A stretch of DNA of 64,000 nt. It comes from Clostridium_AF sediminicola. Its GTDB lineage: Bacteria > Bacillota > Clostridia > Clostridiales > Clostridiaceae. Location: positions 62,001 to 126,000 of the forward strand of contig NZ_BAABMF010000008.1 of NCBI RefSeq assembly GCF_050402865.1, written 5' to 3'. Shown one piece after another: positions 27,509-35,324 of the stretch; the first letter of the stretch is position 1, and every line of letters starts with the position of its first letter. A model generated the notes under the pieces. It was not told the origin of the DNA. It did no database searches and was given only the letters and a program-made list of their open reading frames with translations. The translations under genes were made by a program, and so were the position numbers.

Positions 27509-28060
27509 TTACTCTATTACATATACAACGTATCTAGCACTTGGACTACGACGTCTTAATTTACCAGTATTATTTGTACTATTTCCATCTCCATTATCAA
27601 TAATCTTTTCTAAATAATTAAAAACCTCATTTTGATGACTTTGGGATAAACTACTTGGTAAAATTATATCTATACAAAGCCCAGCATCACTATAATAATC
27701 TAGTGCATAATGTTCATTCCCATCAATTATCTTAGATTCACTGAATGGGTTTAAAGGCCAAGATTCCAAATAAGGACCATTCCATCCACTAGGTTTATTA
27801 GTCAACCCCACTCCTGTTAATCCTTCACTATTTGGTTTAAGAGTACTTTTTATATCAGGCCATTGTTCTGTATCTAGATGATATAGTAATACTGCTTTTT
27901 CAATAATAACACAATCAGCTTGTACCTTTCGAGCTTTTGATAATCTAGTATATTTTGTAAACCTAGGTATGGCTACTAAAGCTATTATCCCTAAAACTGC
28001 AATAACTATAATTAATTCTATAAGCGTAAATCCCTTTTTGTTAGAATCTCTTTTGTTCAA
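27509..28060 (-). CDS. Type II/IV pseudopilin-like protein (orphan)
   Basis: 183 residues from a TTG at 28060, 7 bases after GAGGGGG. Prepilin signal KKGFTLIELIIVIAVLGII with cleavage after Gly and Glu at +5. The C-terminal domain (WNGPYLESWPLNPF) resembles GspG-type major pseudopilins. No secretion or pilus assembly genes are adjacent. Not obviously related to the prepilin at 8216 beyond the N-terminus. Confidence 0.85.
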   Translation of the reverse strand: MNKRDSNKKGFTLIELIIVIAVLGIIALVAIPRFTKYTRLSKARKVQADCVIIEKAVLLYHLDTEQWPDIKSTLKPNSEGLTGVGLTNKPSGWNGPYLESWPLNPFSESKIIDGNEHYALDYYSDAGLCIDIILPSSLSQSHQNEVFNYLEKIIDNGDGNSTNNTGKLRRRSPSARYVVYVIE

Positions 28061-28203
28061 ACAATAACCCCCTCATTAATTAGATTAATTTACATTATTT
28101 ACTCAATTATTATGTATTTTTCAAAAAATAATTCACTCTAATTATATAAGAAAAAGCTCTATAATTCAATTTAACAAGATTATTTGTTTCCCCAAAAATT
28201 AAG

Positions 28204-28232
28204 TTGTTATTATCCTAAACATATGATATAAT
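28204..28232 (+). promoter_or_regulatory. Strong sigma-A-like promoter with a 300-base leader
   Basis: TTGTTA at 28204-28209 and TATAAT at 28227-28232, 17-base spacer. The next start codon is at 28545, leaving about 305 bases of untranslated RNA. ATCTAAG and CTTAGAT near 28347-28370 can form a hairpin. I see no ORF or known RNA in the gap 28061-28544. Confidence 0.5.
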
Positions 28233-28544
28233 GAAAAAGTTAGTTTATTATTTAGATAAATATGAGTAGCATATAATTAAATAGCATTTTTCAATAATCT
28301 TATCATTATTTTCGAAATTATTATAAAGATACTTTTCATCCAATATCTAAGGATCACAAAACTTAGATACCCTTATTCTTTAGTAGTAAAAACCCTCAGA
28401 AATATTTGAATGATTTAATAAAAATAGATTAATAGTTAAAATGATTTATCTCTAACTAATTATTTACTAACATAAAATTGTCATGTTGTTTTTTGTTGTG
28501 CAATAAATGACATGAATCGCAATAATATTAAAGGAGGTGTTTTT

Positions 28545-29084
28545 ATGACACAAAGCACAATATATGCACTTATTGGTGTACTTCTAATAACGGCTTTTAC
28601 CAATGTTTTAGCAACATTAAAAACCATACTTATATCAAAAAAAATTATGAATCCAGTTTATATTTTAGTATTTATAGATGCTATGATTTTTGCAACAGTA
28701 ATTGCTAAAATGTCAAGTTCAGAGGGAATTCATTTTACTATTGCTTATGCTCTAGGTAGGACTATTGGAGTTTTTATAGGTGGTAAAATCGAAGACCGTT
28801 TAGCACTTGGTATACTTGAAGTAGATATATTCTTAAACAACAAGAATAAAATGATACAAGTAGCTGAAAAACTAAGAACAGCCGGCTATACCGTTAATAA
28901 TTTTCTAGCACGAGGAAATAATGGAGAAAAAAGGTATAAAGTTGAAGTTGTGATTAAGAGAAAAGAATTTAAAGTCCTCGAAGAAATTATGGATGTATGT
29001 GGTGTTAATAATCCAACATTAAAAATTAAAAATCTTAATAAAGTAAACGGTAAAATCAGTACAACAAGAATTAAAGCAGTTTAA
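28545..29084 (+). CDS. UPF0316 (DUF2179/DUF5698) membrane protein
   Basis: 179 residues from the ATG at 28545, after AAAGGAGG; the ORF extends upstream without a ribosome site. Three membrane segments (about 6-90, with LATLKTILISKK in the first loop and ALGRTIGVFIGGKIED before the soluble part), then a DUF2179 domain (about 100-160) common in regulatory or ligand-binding C-termini. Function unknown. Confidence 0.85.
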   Translation: MTQSTIYALIGVLLITAFTNVLATLKTILISKKIMNPVYILVFIDAMIFATVIAKMSSSEGIHFTIAYALGRTIGVFIGGKIEDRLALGILEVDIFLNNKNKMIQVAEKLRTAGYTVNNFLARGNNGEKRYKVEVVIKRKEFKVLEEIMDVCGVNNPTLKIKNLNKVNGKISTTRIKAV

Positions 29085-29119
29085 TCTTAAAAATAGATTA
29101 TAACTGCCAATACTTGAGA

Positions 29120-29797
29120 TTAAATCATACGAGTTTTAATTTCAATGTACAAATCATCAATATCCATTGAACTTTGTCTTTGATGAATAGTAAATATTTT
29201 AGGGTTTCCTACAAAAAGGATTTTAACCCAAATTCTATTCCCTAAAATATTTTTCATATTTTTAGGCAGTATCCCAATAGCTTTGCCATTTGTATCCTCA
29301 TATTTAAATACTTCTTTTACTTCTTCCCATTTTAGCATGTCTACTTTTAGCGCAAAAATACTAAAGTAAAACTTTATTCCATAATCATTTATTATCACCA
29401 TAGGTCTCTTTTTAAAATAATTAATAGTACTATCTACTAATAATAAAACACCAAAAATAACTAATAATATAGATAAAACTTTTAAAAATATTTTTCTAAA
29501 AGCTACTGTACCTAGAACAAATATGAAAAATATTATAAAATTCATCATCATTTCAAACTTAAAATCAAAATATTTATCAACATCGATTCCTGATTTTTTT
29601 ATTTTTTTCATTCTAGGAAATATAGATAAGTATAATCCAATACCTACTCCAATTATTGCTGGAATTATATTTGAATTAAAATCTTTTTCTAAAAAAAACA
29701 CCGTTCCAAAACCAATGATAATTATACAAATCACTATTGCTGTTATGTATTTTCCTTTGCTCATAGTCAATCTTATTTCATTATTATTTTCAGTCAT
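29120..29797 (-). CDS. Membrane protein with C-terminal PH-like domain
   Basis: 225 residues. Four membrane segments in two hairpins (about 13-56 and 83-125), then a soluble C-terminal domain of about 100 residues with MVIINDYGIKFYF and KWEEVKEVF, a PH-like/STM3941-type pattern. GGAGG precedes the ATG. Its upstream region carries the GTTAACC box also found at the XRE promoter (29914-29924), so it may share that regulator. Confidence 0.65.
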   Translation of the reverse strand: MTENNNEIRLTMSKGKYITAIVICIIIIGFGTVFFLEKDFNSNIIPAIIGVGIGLYLSIFPRMKKIKKSGIDVDKYFDFKFEMMMNFIIFFIFVLGTVAFRKIFLKVLSILLVIFGVLLLVDSTINYFKKRPMVIINDYGIKFYFSIFALKVDMLKWEEVKEVFKYEDTNGKAIGILPKNMKNILGNRIWVKILFVGNPKIFTIHQRQSSMDIDDLYIEIKTRMI

Positions 29798-29913
29798 ATT
29801 TCCTCCTGGTTAACAAATCACCATAAATAGTATTATAGTAAATTATATTTAATTACCAACATTTACTATAATACCATTTTTACAATGTTTTTTATACAAC
29901 AAATTGTATAATA

Positions 29914-29924
29914 GTTAACCTTAG
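29914..29924. promoter_or_regulatory. GTTAACCTTA box 1
   Basis: GTTAACCTTAG upstream of the membrane-protein gene at 29120. Ten of eleven bases match the two boxes that flank the XRE promoter. Confidence 0.4.
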
Positions 29925-29955
29925 ACAAGTCTTTGTGAACTAATATCTTATCAGA

Positions 29956-30408
29956 TTACTTTATATATTCAGTAACTAAATCAGTGAAAAGTATGCCTTC
30001 CAAATGATCTATTTCATGGCAAAAACACTTTGCTAAATTGCCTTTACCTGTTAAAATAATTTCTTCACCCATTTCATTTAATGCTTGTATAGTTACCTTT
30101 GTAGGTCTTATTAACTTTCCCCACCTATTAGGAATACTTAAACATCCCTCAATAACTTCTTGACTTCCTTCTCTATTAATTATTTTTGGATTAACTAGTT
30201 TTATAAGCCCTTCTCCCATATCTATAACAACTAACCTTTTTAATATACCTACTTGTGGAGCTGCTAATCCTCCACCGTTTTCAGTATTATACATAGTATC
30301 AGCCATATCATTTAATATTTGTCTTATTTTATCATCAACTACTTTAACCTGTTTACTCTTTTTCCTCAATATTTCATCATCCCAAAGCCTAATTTTTCTT
30401 AGTGCCAT
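29956..30408 (-). CDS. def: Peptide deformylase
   Basis: 150 residues. All three active-site motifs are present: GGGLAAPQVG, EGCLSIP and CHEIDHLEG, giving the Cys and two His metal ligands and the catalytic Glu. It removes N-formyl groups from new proteins. Unlike the usual def-fmt arrangement it follows directly on an XRE regulator (stop and start are adjacent), suggesting a second, conditionally expressed copy. Confidence 0.93.
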   Translation of the reverse strand: MALRKIRLWDDEILRKKSKQVKVVDDKIRQILNDMADTMYNTENGGGLAAPQVGILKRLVVIDMGEGLIKLVNPKIINREGSQEVIEGCLSIPNRWGKLIRPTKVTIQALNEMGEEIILTGKGNLAKCFCHEIDHLEGILFTDLVTEYIK

Positions 30409-30645
30409 TTATCTTACACCTCTACTTTGCTGAGATCTAGATTTTCTTTCACTTTCTTCAAAAAGAAAAATTTCCTCTATCGAACGATTAAAGATCTTAC
30501 TAATATCATGCGCTAACCATATAGATGGTTCAAATTTTTCTGTTTCAATAGCATTTATCGCTTGTCTTGATACTCCTAAAAGTTTTCCTAGTTGTTCTTG
30601 AGTCAAACCAAGAATCTCACGTAATTCTTTTATTTTATTTTTCAT
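30409..30645 (-). CDS. XRE-family transcriptional regulator
   Basis: 78 residues with a Cro/CI helix-turn-helix (about 5-60): LREILGLTQEQLGKLLGVSR, then QAINAIETEKFEPS. The C-terminus is short and charged. It is immediately upstream of the deformylase. Its promoter is bracketed by two copies of GTTAACCTTAC, which suggests autoregulation. Confidence 0.88.
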   Translation of the reverse strand: MKNKIKELREILGLTQEQLGKLLGVSRQAINAIETEKFEPSIWLAHDISKIFNRSIEEIFLFEESERKSRSQQSRGVR

Positions 30646-30664
30646 TTATTATCACCCCTGTAAT

Positions 30665-30721
30665 GTTAACCTTACATTTTAAATATAGCAATGTTTTGCT
30701 TCTATGTCAAGTTAACCTTAC
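30665..30721 (-). promoter_or_regulatory. XRE-def promoter flanked by two GTTAACCTTAC boxes
   Basis: On the minus strand TTGACA (30705-30710) and TATATT (30682-30687) are 17 bases apart. GTTAACCTTAC occurs at 30665-30675 and 30711-30721, just downstream of the -10 and touching the -35. Such an arrangement would let the XRE protein repress its own operon. Confidence 0.6.
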
Positions 30722-30727
30722 TTGAGT

Positions 30728-31675
30728 TTATCTATCTATATACTTCTCTTTCCCCATAAACTCCATAACTTGAGACTTTGTCGGAAATCCTTCCATATCT
30801 CCTCTCACTAAAGTAGCCATAGCTCCAACTGCATTAGCTATTTGAGCACACTCTCCAATATTTAATCCTTGTAAAATTCCTGATAAAAACCCAGCAGCAA
30901 ATCCATCTCCAGCACCTACCGTATCTTCAAACTTATCTATTACATATCCCTTGTAGAATTGACTTGTTTCTCTATTTGCAACATAGCAGCCTTCTTTACC
31001 AAGTTTTATAGCTACAATATTACAACCCATTTCTAAGAAATTGCTTGTAATTTCCTTTGGCTCATCAATTCCTAAAAGCATTTTCGCCTCTGAAATTCCT
31101 GGAAAAATAATATCTGCTTTATTAGCAATATTCAATAAAACATCTTTAGCTTCTTCTATCTTCCATAGTTTAAGTCTTATATTTGGGTCAAAAGAAATAA
31201 TAACATTTTCTTTTTTTGCTATTTCAATAGCTTTAAAAACCGCTTCTCTTGATGTCTTTGATAAAGCTGCCGTAATTCCAGTGATATGTAGTATTTTAGA
31301 ATTTTTTATATAATTGTAATTAATATCTTCTACATTCAAAAAACTAGTTGCAGAGTGTTTACGATAATAATAAATATTTGGGTCAGTGTGCATAAATCTT
31401 TCTTTAAAAACTAGTCCTGTAACATTATTATCATCTTCAACTACCCTTGATACATCCACACCTTCCCCTCTTATTATTGCTTTGATATATTTTCCAAATT
31501 CATCATTACCCAACTTAGAAAACCATCCCACCTCATGCCCTAATCTTGCGAGAGCTATAGCAACATTTGATTCCGCTCCACCTATAGATTTTGTGAATTT
31601 ATGTACATATCTAAGTGGTCCATTAGAATCAGGATTAAATAAAACCATTGTTTCTCCAAAAGTTACAACATCCAT
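30728..31675 (-). CDS. PfkB-family sugar kinase, probable 2-keto-3-deoxygluconate kinase
   Basis: 315 residues. N-terminal FGETMVLFNP and KSIGGAESNVAIALARLG (PfkB signature 1), C-terminal DTVGAGDGFAAGFLSG (signature 2, with the catalytic Asp and anion hole). Closest by pattern to KdgK-like kinases. It is divergent from the IclR regulator, and two tandem operator copies sit in its promoter region. It differs clearly from the second kinase at 33447, so the two may use different sugars. Confidence 0.85.
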   Translation of the reverse strand: MDVVTFGETMVLFNPDSNGPLRYVHKFTKSIGGAESNVAIALARLGHEVGWFSKLGNDEFGKYIKAIIRGEGVDVSRVVEDDNNVTGLVFKERFMHTDPNIYYYRKHSATSFLNVEDINYNYIKNSKILHITGITAALSKTSREAVFKAIEIAKKENVIISFDPNIRLKLWKIEEAKDVLLNIANKADIIFPGISEAKMLLGIDEPKEITSNFLEMGCNIVAIKLGKEGCYVANRETSQFYKGYVIDKFEDTVGAGDGFAAGFLSGILQGLNIGECAQIANAVGAMATLVRGDMEGFPTKSQVMEFMGKEKYIDR

Positions 31676-31695
31676 TAAATATCATCTCCTTTTAT

Positions 31696-31732
31696 GTTCC
31701 ATAATATGAAACTCAATTTCATAATGTGAACC
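31696..31732. promoter_or_regulatory. Tandem IclR-type operators, left pair
   Basis: GTTCCATAATATGAAAC (31696-31712) and ATTTCATAATGTGAACC (31716-31732) are two copies of one 17-bp palindromic box, 20 bp apart. They lie just upstream of the kinase at 31675 and between it and the IclR gene. The same pair arrangement recurs at 32737. Confidence 0.7.
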
Positions 31733-31876
31733 TATTTAGATTATATAAAAAATAAGTTAGTTTGGCAAGAAAAAATAAGCTACAAAATCAATTTTTTAGT
31801 AAAAATATATTGCATATTGTATTTTTTTCCCCTATACTTTCAATTGAATTTAGTTATGTGAAAGGTGGTTTATAGT

Positions 31877-32641
31877 ATGAATCAAGATGTTGTTCAATCA
31901 GTTGATAGAGCCTTTAATATAATAGAAGCACTAAGAGATGGTGAAATTGGCTTAATTGATTTATCTAAAAAAGTAGATTTAAACAAAAGCACAGTACATC
32001 GACTTTTAAATACTTTAATCTATAAAGGATATGTTAATCAAAATCCAGAAAATAATAAATATAATCTCTCATTGAAGTTTTTAGTAATAGGCAACAAGTT
32101 ATTAACTTCTTTAGATATTATAAGCATTGCAAAACCACATATTTCAAAACTCTCTGAAAAAACAAATGAGGTAGTTCATTTAGTCTTAATTGATAAGGAT
32201 GAGATTGTATATATTGATAAAGAAGAATCTAACAATACTATCAGAATGCATTCCTATATAGGGAAAAGAATCCCAATATATTGTACCGCCGTTGGTAAAT
32301 CCTACATGGCTAACTTAAATGATAATGAATTCTCAGAAGTTTGGAATAACATAGAAGATAAACTTGTTAAACTTACTGAAAATACAATCATGTCTAAAGC
32401 TGAAATGTTAACAGAAATAAATAAAATAAAAAAAGTCGGCTATTCAATTGATAATGAAGAAAATGAAAAAGGAGTAATTTGTGTTTCAGCACCAATACTA
32501 AATAAAGATAAAAGTGTAAAATATGCTATTAGTATTTCTACTCCTAAAATGAGAATAGATGAAAATAAAATAGAATACTTTGGTAAATTAGTACAGGAAA
32601 CAGCAAAAGCTATTACTAAAGACCTTGAATATATTTATTAA
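31877..32641 (+). CDS. IclR-family regulator, KdgR-like
   Basis: 254 residues from the ATG at 31877, 8 bases after AAAGGTGG. The N-terminal winged helix (about 1-65: VDLNKSTVHRLLNTLIYKGYV) is followed by the IclR effector domain with IPIYCTAVGKSYMA. KdgR-type members sense 2-keto-3-deoxygluconate. The flanking aldolase and kinases and the tandem operators on both sides fit a local regulator of that pathway. The last codons form half of the terminator. Confidence 0.9.
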   Translation: MNQDVVQSVDRAFNIIEALRDGEIGLIDLSKKVDLNKSTVHRLLNTLIYKGYVNQNPENNKYNLSLKFLVIGNKLLTSLDIISIAKPHISKLSEKTNEVVHLVLIDKDEIVYIDKEESNNTIRMHSYIGKRIPIYCTAVGKSYMANLNDNEFSEVWNNIEDKLVKLTENTIMSKAEMLTEINKIKKVGYSIDNEENEKGVICVSAPILNKDKSVKYAISISTPKMRIDENKIEYFGKLVQETAKAITKDLEYIY

Positions 32642-32659
32642 TATTCAAGGTCTTTTTTT
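32621..32659 (+). terminator. Terminator overlapping the end of the IclR gene
   Basis: GACCTTGAATAT (32621-32632, coding) pairs with ATATTCAAGGTC (32641-32652), followed by a T-run. It insulates the aldolase operon. Confidence 0.85.
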
Positions 32660-32736
32660 CAATCTTTTATAATTTCAATAAAAAAAGTTAATTTACTCTT
32701 GCTAAATTAGCTTTTTTTCATTATAATCTACTTAAA

Positions 32737-32773
32737 GGTTCAAAATACAAAACACTGTTTCATAATACGAAAC
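32737..32773. promoter_or_regulatory. Tandem IclR-type operators, right pair
   Basis: GGTTCAAAATACAAAAC (32737-32753, degenerate) and GTTTCATAATACGAAAC (32757-32773), again 20 bp apart. They lie 22 bp upstream of the aldolase start, a good place for repression. Confidence 0.7.
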
Positions 32774-32794
32774 AATCTATGTGGAGGTAATGTT

Positions 32795-33424
32795 ATGAAA
32801 AGACATGAAGTTGTTAAACGAATTGAAGATACTGGTATAGTTGCTGTTGTTAGAGCAGAAAACACTGAAAAAGCTATGAATATTTCTAAAGCTTGTTTAG
32901 CTGGAGGAATAGATTCTATAGAAATTACTTTTACAGTTCCTGGAGCTCATAAAGTAATTGAGGATTTGACTAATGAATTTGGAGATGAACTTTTAGTTGG
33001 AGCAGGTACTGTTCTTGATAGCGAAACTGCAAGAATAGCAATGCTTGCAGGAGCAAAATATATAGTTAGTCCATCATTTGATTTGGAAACTGCTAAGTTA
33101 TGCAATAGATATCAAGTTCCTTATATGCCTGGATGTATGACAATAAAAGAAATGGTTATTGCTATGGAAGCTGGTGCTGATGTTATCAAAGTATTCCCTG
33201 GAAGTGCATTTGGTCCATCATTTATAAAAGCTATTAAAGGTCCTATTCCTCAAGCAGTATTAATGCCAACAGGTGGCGTTAGCATAGACAACGTTGATCA
33301 ATGGATTAAAAATGGATGTGTAGCAGTTGGAGCAGGTGGAGCATTAACTAAAGGTTCAATGGAAGATATAACTGAAACTGCAAAAAAATTCGTAGAGAAA
33401 ATAAAAGAAGCTAGAAAAGCATAA
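32795..33424 (+). CDS. eda: KDPG/KHG aldolase
   Basis: 209 residues, class I aldolase barrel. Motifs: AVVRAENTEKA, GIDSIEITFTVPGA (catalytic Glu), VGAGTVLD, YIVSPSFD, and the Schiff-base lysine in GADVIKVFPGS; LMPTGGVS near the phosphate site. It splits 2-keto-3-deoxy-6-phosphogluconate to pyruvate and glyceraldehyde-3-phosphate. GGAGG before the ATG; the kinase follows after 22 bases, so the pair completes the lower part of the KDG pathway. Confidence 0.93.
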   Translation: MKRHEVVKRIEDTGIVAVVRAENTEKAMNISKACLAGGIDSIEITFTVPGAHKVIEDLTNEFGDELLVGAGTVLDSETARIAMLAGAKYIVSPSFDLETAKLCNRYQVPYMPGCMTIKEMVIAMEAGADVIKVFPGSAFGPSFIKAIKGPIPQAVLMPTGGVSIDNVDQWIKNGCVAVGAGGALTKGSMEDITETAKKFVEKIKEARKA

Positions 33425-33446
33425 TATTTTTAGGAGGTAAATGATA

Positions 33447-34469
33447 ATGAAAAAAGTTGTTACTATGGGTGAAATAATGCTTAGACTTTCTACACCTAAA
33501 TTTGAAAGATTTGTACAAGCTGATTCCTTTGACGTTGTATATGGCGGAGGCGAATCAAATGTTGCTGTATCTTTAGCTAATTACGGATTAAATCCTTATT
33601 TTGTTTCAAAATTGCCAAACAATCCTATTGGAGATAGTGCAGTAAATCATTTAAGAAGATTCGGTGTCAATACTGATTACATAGCTAGAGGTGGAGAAAG
33701 AGTAGGTATCTACTTTTTAGAAACAGGAGCTTCCATGAGACCTTCTAAGGTTGTTTATGATAGAGCTAATTCAGCTATAGCTGAAGCTGATGTTGAAGAT
33801 TTTGACTTTGATGAAATTTTCAAAGATGCAGAATGGTTCCACTTTACTGGTATCACTCCAGCAATTAGTGAGAAAGGTGCCCTTATTACTGAAGCAGCTT
33901 TAAAAGCAGCTAAGAGACATGGTGTTACTGTATCAGTTGACTTAAACTATAGAAAAAAATTATGGTCTCCTGAAAGAGCTAAAGAAGTTATGTCAAATCT
34001 AATGCAATATGTTGATGTTTGTATTGGAAATGAAGAAGATGCTGAAAAAGTTCTTGGCTTCAAACCTGGAAATACAGATGTTACTACTGGTGAATTAGAA
34101 CTTGATGGATATAAAAGTATATTTAAGCAAATGAAAGAAACCTTTGACTTTAAATATGTTGTTACAACTCTAAGAGAAAGTTATTCAGCTTCTGATAATG
34201 GTTGGTCTGCATTAATATATGATGGAACTGAATTTTATCATTCTAAAAAATATAATGTAAGAATAGTTGATAGAGTTGGTGGGGGAGATTCCTTTGCAGG
34301 TGGACTTATTTACGGTCTTGTAAGTGGTAAAAACTTCAAACATTCTTTAGAATTTGCCGTTGCCGCTTCTGCATTAAAACATACTATACATGGTGACTTC
34401 AATTTAGTTACTGCAGATGAAGTTGAAACCTTAGCAAATGGAGATGCTTCTGGTAGAGTTCAAAGATAA
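33447..34469 (+). CDS. kdgK: 2-keto-3-deoxygluconate kinase (PfkB family)
   Basis: 340 residues from the ATG at 33447, 9 bases after AGGAGG (an ATG at 33441 is only 3 bases away). PfkB signatures: VVYGGGESNVAVSLANYG and DRVGGGDSFAGGLIYG with the catalytic Asp. The insert around residues 195-240 and length 340 match the longer KdgK subgroup. Phosphorylates KDG to KDPG for the aldolase upstream. The operon ends in a 17-bp hairpin. Confidence 0.9.
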   Translation: MKKVVTMGEIMLRLSTPKFERFVQADSFDVVYGGGESNVAVSLANYGLNPYFVSKLPNNPIGDSAVNHLRRFGVNTDYIARGGERVGIYFLETGASMRPSKVVYDRANSAIAEADVEDFDFDEIFKDAEWFHFTGITPAISEKGALITEAALKAAKRHGVTVSVDLNYRKKLWSPERAKEVMSNLMQYVDVCIGNEEDAEKVLGFKPGNTDVTTGELELDGYKSIFKQMKETFDFKYVVTTLRESYSASDNGWSALIYDGTEFYHSKKYNVRIVDRVGGGDSFAGGLIYGLVSGKNFKHSLEFAVAASALKHTIHGDFNLVTADEVETLANGDASGRVQR

Positions 34470-34557
34470 TTATAAAGCTATTTTGTTATGTATTAAACCA
34501 CCCTTTAATATATAACTCCTTAATAGATATATAACGCCGTTAATAGCACTAATGGTG

Positions 34558-34594
34558 AAATATCTACCGTCGTGAAACACGACGGTAGATATTT
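34558..34594. terminator. Hairpin terminator, CCGTCGTG family
   Basis: 17-bp perfect stem (AAATATCTACCGTCGTG with its complement), loop AAA, then T-rich sequence. It serves the aldolase-kinase operon (+) and the DUF805 gene (-). Confidence 0.85.
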
Positions 34595-34650
34595 TAAATT
34601 TATTACAATTTTTATAAGAAATATAACTTTTATAGTGTGTCTTAAAAAAA

Positions 34651-35007
34651 TTAAATGGCTTCTGTTGCTTTTGGATCTTCTCCGTATTCATTTGGACCAT
34701 TATTTCCTTCAGCAGCTACTAATATCAAATACCATATCCATCCAATAATAGGGATTAAGGTAACCAAAGTAAACCATCCACTTTTCCCAGTATCATGTAA
34801 TCTTCTAATACCAACAGAAAGACTAGGAAAAAATACTGCTAACCCATATACTATACCAACAGTATTACCTCCACCTAGAGCATAATCAATTATAGAAGCA
34901 ATAATAGAAAAAATAAAATTAAATAAGACAAACATCCAAAATTCTTTTCTTCTAGCGCGTCCATCAAACTGAACGTATTTCTTCAATACAGCTATATACC
35001 AACTCAT
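34651..35007 (-). CDS. DUF805 membrane protein
   Basis: 118 residues with three to four membrane segments and the family motifs YVQFDGRARRKEFW, LSVGIRRLHDTGKSGW, and GPNEYGEDP near the C-terminus. GGAG precedes the ATG. DUF805 proteins are common small inner-membrane proteins with no agreed function. Confidence 0.9.
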   Translation of the reverse strand: MSWYIAVLKKYVQFDGRARRKEFWMFVLFNFIFSIIASIIDYALGGGNTVGIVYGLAVFFPSLSVGIRRLHDTGKSGWFTLVTLIPIIGWIWYLILVAAEGNNGPNEYGEDPKATEAI

Positions 35008-35324
35008 AAAAAATCTCCTTTTTTATTAATAGTTGAATACAGATACACTATAAAAATTATAATATACGCATATGACTTTTATTAGTTCTCACTAATATAT
35101 TCTGCATCAGTTTCGTCAAATGTAAATATTGAAGCATAGAATTTTCTTTTTCAATCAATTCCTCCCTAATAATATTATTTTTTATACAAAAAAAATTAAT
35201 ATTACTTATGCAATATTAATCCCTTTATTTCAATATATGTTCGCTTTTCAGTTATTATGATTATTCATTTGATTACAATGTCTATAACACAAACTTGTTA
35301 TTGGGAGTCGATATCACCTTTTAC
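35008..35324. other. Intergenic gap, no confident gene
   Basis: AT-rich. Near 35195-35221 ATTAATATTACTTATGCAATATTAAT forms a hairpin. A 33-codon minus-strand frame starting at a TTG near 35160 follows a GGGAGGA, but its composition is not convincing. No promoter is clearly better than chance. Confidence 0.4.

Noticed and set aside
34470..34700. 76-codon minus-strand ORF between kdgK and DUF805
   Set aside because: It spans the hairpin terminator at 34558 and overlaps the end of DUF805; no ribosome site and unnatural composition.
35060..35170. 33-codon minus-strand ORF with TTG start
   Set aside because: Only a modest ribosome site and no recognisable protein feature.
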